A stretch of DNA of 64,000 nucleotides from Candidatus Limnocylindrales bacterium (GTDB lineage: Bacteria; Moduliflexota; Moduliflexia; Moduliflexales; JAUQPW01). Within the stretch, counting starts at the first letter, position 1. The number at the start of each line of letters is the position of its first letter. Shown in pieces: positions 61,296-64,000 of the stretch. A model generated the notes under the pieces. That model made no database searches. It saw only the letters and a list, made by a program, of their open reading frames with translations, and was not told the DNA's origin. The DNA is taken from assembly GCA_035559535.1 (NCBI GenBank), contig DATMBG010000026.1:72628-136627 (forward strand), written 5' to 3'. Made by a program: the position numbers and the translations under genes.

Positions 61296-62396
61296 CTACA
61301 AGGGAATGCTGCGTTTGAGTTTAACGTAAACCGTTGTTTTTTGGTTAGGAATACTCTGGATGGTCAAACTCCCTCCATGCAATTCGACCAGGCGTTTGGC
61401 AATAATAAGTCCCAGTCCTGTTCCTTGCTGCTCATAGAATTTTCGTTCAAACTGCATATAGGCCCCTATATCGGCAATCTGCTGGGACGTCATTCCTCTT
61501 CCAAAGTTGTTTATTTCGATGATAAAAAAGTGATTCAGGGTTGTTGTGGTAACATGAACGGGTGTTCCGGCCTGGGAGAATTTAAATGCATTGCTGATCA
61601 GTTCTTCGACGACTTTTTTCAGATTTTCTTCTGAGATCTGGACCTTTGTATCCGTAAGCTCTAAAGCCAAATCCTTTTCCCTTTCCAGTTGTTTAGCTTT
61701 TTGCCAGCAGATCTCTGAAATAATCATTCTGGGATGTTCGGTAAAACTGTTCCTTAAGGCCGCTATCCTCTTAGGATCTGTGGCTATGAGTTCAATTTGT
61801 GCGTACACAAGGAAATTCTGAATAAGTTTGTGGAGGTTCGTTGCGGATAAGTGGATCATCTGCGCCATTTCTCCAATTTCCTGTCGTCCCACCGTTTCGT
61901 AATTTTCCATGAGCAACTCTGAAAAACCCAGAATTCCATGTAAGGGGGTAAGAAACTCATGGGGAAGTGCATGGATAATATTTCCTCGCAAATCTTCCAA
62001 TTTTTTCTCGCTTCGTTTGAGAACCACTTCCTGCTTTTCAAGCCGGGTTTTAACTGCAGAAAGTAATTCCTGAGTGGTAAAGGGTTTACTGAGGTAATCA
62101 TCTGCCCCGATATTCATGCCACGTCTCATATCTTCTCTAGAGACTTTAGCCGTCAAAAAAATGAATGGAATTGCGGCTGTTGTTGGATCCTGGCGTAGTA
62201 TAGCCAGGGTATCATAGCCATTAAGCTCAGGCATTATAATATCACAGATAATTAAATCGGGCAGGTAGTCCCGTGCCAGTTGTATCCCGATCAAACCATT
62301 CTCTGCCTGGATTACTTCAAAACCTTCCAAACCCAAAATAGCAGCGATTCCTTCACGAACCGGAAGAGCATCGTCAATAACAAGAATTTTTTTCAT
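61296..62396 (-). CDS. Response-regulator/histidine-kinase hybrid sensor
   Basis: The 366-residue protein has a receiver domain at ~1-120 (KKILVIDDALPVREGIAAIL, phospho-acceptor Asp in DLIICDIIMPELNGYD, and FIFLTAKVSRED with the switch Lys). A HisKA domain follows with the H-box ALPHEFLTPLHGILGFSELL near residue 152. The ATP-binding domain has the N-box VVEELISNAFKFSQ, the G1 region IEINNFGRGMTSQQI and the G2 box GTGLGLIIAKRL. The G1 box has Asn where most kinases have Asp, the residue contacting the adenine, so ATP binding may be altered. It has no membrane or input domain, so it probably relays signals from a partner. Confidence 0.87.
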   Translation of the reverse strand: MKKILVIDDALPVREGIAAILGLEGFEVIQAENGLIGIQLARDYLPDLIICDIIMPELNGYDTLAILRQDPTTAAIPFIFLTAKVSREDMRRGMNIGADDYLSKPFTTQELLSAVKTRLEKQEVVLKRSEKKLEDLRGNIIHALPHEFLTPLHGILGFSELLMENYETVGRQEIGEMAQMIHLSATNLHKLIQNFLVYAQIELIATDPKRIAALRNSFTEHPRMIISEICWQKAKQLEREKDLALELTDTKVQISEENLKKVVEELISNAFKFSQAGTPVHVTTTTLNHFFIIEINNFGRGMTSQQIADIGAYMQFERKFYEQQGTGLGLIIAKRLVELHGGSLTIQSIPNQKTTVYVKLKRSIPL

Positions 62397-62806
62397 TATA
62401 AAATCTTCCCCCCTTTAGTAAATTCGTCTTTATCTCTGCCTGGATAGGAGGATGGGTTTTTCCATCCCTCGTCTCCTTTTAAGCCTACTCTAAACTCAGG
62501 ATCATTTTCAAGAAGAATTTTAAGTTTCGGTGAAAAATTAAAATGGGTAGGGAAAAGAAAAATCCTTGACAAACCCTCTTTCTAAAGATTGAATCCTTAA
62601 CACAGGGACGCAGGGACAGGGAGACAGGGGGACGCGGAGACAGGGGGACGCGGAGACAGGGGGACGCGGGAACAAGGAATCATTTCCCTATATCCTTGTG
62701 TCCTCGCATTCCCAACACCCCAAAGCCCCTGCATCCTAACATCCCAAAGTCTCCGCGTCCCTCTGTCTCCGCGTCCCAACGTCCTGGATTTCAGACGAGG
62801 TTACTC
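62397..62806. other. Intergenic region with inverted minisatellite blocks
   Basis: 410 bases between divergent genes hold no gene that I can support. A 16-bp GC-rich unit is repeated at 62620-62667, and its complement (GTCTCCGCGTCCC) occurs at 62749-62761 and 62765-62777, so the two blocks could form a long hairpin. A TTGACA at 62566 with a poor -10 (TTGAAT at 17 bases) may be a promoter for the metallo-hydrolase. Confidence 0.6.
62620..62667. repeat. Three perfect tandem copies of a 16-bp unit
   Basis: Unit GGAGACAGGGGGACGC repeats exactly at 62620, 62636 and 62652. Partial, degenerate copies precede it (GGGACGCAGGGACAGGGA). Complementary copies follow at 62749-62777. Confidence 0.9.
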
Positions 62807-63739
62807 ATGAAAAAACCAGCTAAATTCCTCATGATTTTTTACATAGCTTTTTTAGGTGTTTTAGCCAGTGCCGTCTTCTCTCAAATAAGCTCAGGTCCGG
62901 TTCCCATCCTTAAATGGTTAGGTACTGCAGGTTATGAAATAACCTTTGGAGATACGGTCATTCTCATTGATCCTTTTTTAACGCGGCCACCGGTAAATTT
63001 TTTTAGTAAAGATTTTAAGGGGGACGAAGAATTAACTACCAATGAGGCATTAATCTCCGAGGTCATTAAAAAAGCAGATTACATTCTTGTAGGGCACAGT
63101 CACTGGGATCATCTGATGGATGTTCCTTATATAGCCAAAAAGACGGGTGCCAGGGTCATAGGTTCTGAGTCAACGGCCAATATCCTCCGGAGCTATGACG
63201 TATCGGAAGAGCAGATTATTCCGGTAAAAGGCGGTGAGCAGATCAAGTTTTCTAACTTTTCGGTAAAAGTCATTCCCAGCCTGCACTCCTTGAATGGAAA
63301 AAAACGGGTGGGGATTCCGGGTGTGGTGAGTACGCCGCTAAAGCCTCCTTTGAAGGTTGCGGACCTTAAAGAGGGGGGGACGTTTGGTTACTATCTTCGT
63401 CTGGGGAAATATACCATTCTTCATATTGGGAGTGCGAATTTTATTGAAAATGAGCTTCGTTATTTACCATCTCCCGATGTGGCGATTCTGGGAACCCTAG
63501 CCCGGGAGAATACCGAAGATTATGCTTATCGAATCATTAAGTTATTGAATCCCAAGGTAGTCATTCCGACCCATTGGGATAACTTTCTACTTCCTTTTTC
63601 AGAAGGAGCTAAGGAAATTGCCGAGCTTGGCGAGTCCGGGAAAGTTGAAAATTTTGTAAAGGAGATTAAAGAAGTCTCTCCGGGCACGCGGGTTATTGTT
63701 CAAAAGTTCCTGGAGACTTATACGGTTGGAAAGGAGTAA
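62807..63739 (+). CDS. UlaG-like metallo-beta-lactamase fold hydrolase, probably exported
   Basis: Read from the ATG at 62807 (GAGG seven bases upstream), the ~310-residue protein has an N-terminal hydrophobic helix (FLMIFYIAFLGVLASAVFSQ), a signal peptide or anchor. The metal-binding motif is ILVGHSHWDHLMD (HxHxDH), preceded by GYEITFGDTVILIDPFL. Further ligand regions are VIPSLHSLNG, ILHIGSANFI and VVIPTHWDNFLLPF. The upstream ORF extension, which starts in the minisatellite, is not credible. UlaG-like members hydrolyse lactones or phosphodiesters; the substrate is unknown. A strong terminator follows. Confidence 0.85.
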   Translation: MKKPAKFLMIFYIAFLGVLASAVFSQISSGPVPILKWLGTAGYEITFGDTVILIDPFLTRPPVNFFSKDFKGDEELTTNEALISEVIKKADYILVGHSHWDHLMDVPYIAKKTGARVIGSESTANILRSYDVSEEQIIPVKGGEQIKFSNFSVKVIPSLHSLNGKKRVGIPGVVSTPLKPPLKVADLKEGGTFGYYLRLGKYTILHIGSANFIENELRYLPSPDVAILGTLARENTEDYAYRIIKLLNPKVVIPTHWDNFLLPFSEGAKEIAELGESGKVENFVKEIKEVSPGTRVIVQKFLETYTVGKE

Positions 63740-63766
63740 GTGGTAAGGTAGGGGGGTGGTCAGGAT

Positions 63767-63798
63767 AAAAAAATAGGGGTTAAAGGAATTTTAACCCC
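63767..63798. terminator. Bidirectional Rho-independent terminator between the hydrolase gene and 16S rRNA
   Basis: GGGGTTAAA (63776-63784) pairs with TTTAACCCC (63790-63798). The minus strand continues into TATTTTTTTAT, a seven-T run, and the plus strand into GTAAATTTTT. It would end transcripts from both convergent genes, about 65 bases after the 16S 3' end on the minus strand. Confidence 0.85.
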
Positions 63799-63860
63799 GT
63801 AAATTTTTGGAGAAAATCGAACGGGTTTCAGCGGGAGATCGTACTTTCCCTTTTCTCTTG

Positions 63861-64000
<140 letters not shown>

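Noticed and set aside
62620-62667. Possible CRISPR array
   Set aside because: Head-to-tail 16-bp repeats without spacers; a minisatellite.
62696-62806. N-terminal extension of the metallo-hydrolase frame
   Set aside because: Encoded by the GC-rich repeats; the ATG at 62807 has a ribosome site and is followed by a signal-peptide-like helix.

Overview
The window is bacterial DNA of moderate GC content from a lineage I cannot name. The Wzz, Wzx, Wzy and sugar-1-phosphate transferase genes point to a cell-surface polysaccharide exporter, most likely Gram-negative. The right edge holds the last ~140 bases of a 16S rRNA gene on the minus strand. The many short palindromic intergenic repeats and Uma2 genes resemble those of cyanobacteria, Chloroflexi and several uncultured phyla, but I do not assign a phylum.

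Region 1 (1 to 49,271, every gene on the minus strand) is a very large exopolysaccharide / O-antigen-like locus. It holds two polyprenyl-phosphate sugar-1-phosphate transferases (one cut by the left edge), a GT26 transferase, six separate GT4-like glycosyltransferases plus one fused to a Wzy-like polymerase, and a second Wzy/ligase-like protein. It also holds two flippases (Wzx-like and MurJ-like), three Wzz chain-length proteins, several methyltransferases and four complete asparagine-synthetase-like amidotransferases. Sugar-nucleotide genes are a UDP-GlcNAc 2-epimerase homologue, a DegT aminotransferase, a fused dehydrogenase-acetyltransferase, a separate dehydrogenase and acetyltransferase pair, and a GDP-fucose-synthase-like gene. 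Together they fit synthesis of a polymer containing 2,3-diacetamido-uronic acids, some probably amidated by the AsnB paralogues. Many genes overlap by a few bases, so transcription is probably in long operons. Broken genes (a Uma2 gene split by palindromes, a truncated SGNH hydrolase, an N-terminally truncated methyltransferase) show active rearrangement.

Region 2 (49,272 to 60,000, plus strand) starts with a 0.9 kb repeat-rich spacer. It then carries an oxalate-CoA-ligase-like enzyme, a ketopantoate-reductase family protein, a DUF2891 protein, a PilX-type pilus protein, a radical SAM protein, a two-subunit TPP decarboxylase, a DUF1517 protein and a DUF350 membrane protein. Near-identical promoter-like sequences precede the radical SAM gene and the TPP decarboxylase pair, suggesting co-regulation.

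Region 3 (60,000 to 64,000) has an RraA-like protein, a DUF2231 membrane protein, a response-regulator/histidine-kinase hybrid, a UlaG-like metallo-hydrolase and the 16S rRNA 3' end. A strong bidirectional terminator and a convergent gene lie directly after the 16S, so this copy appears unlinked from 23S and 5S rRNA. I found no tRNA gene, CRISPR array, transposase or integrase.
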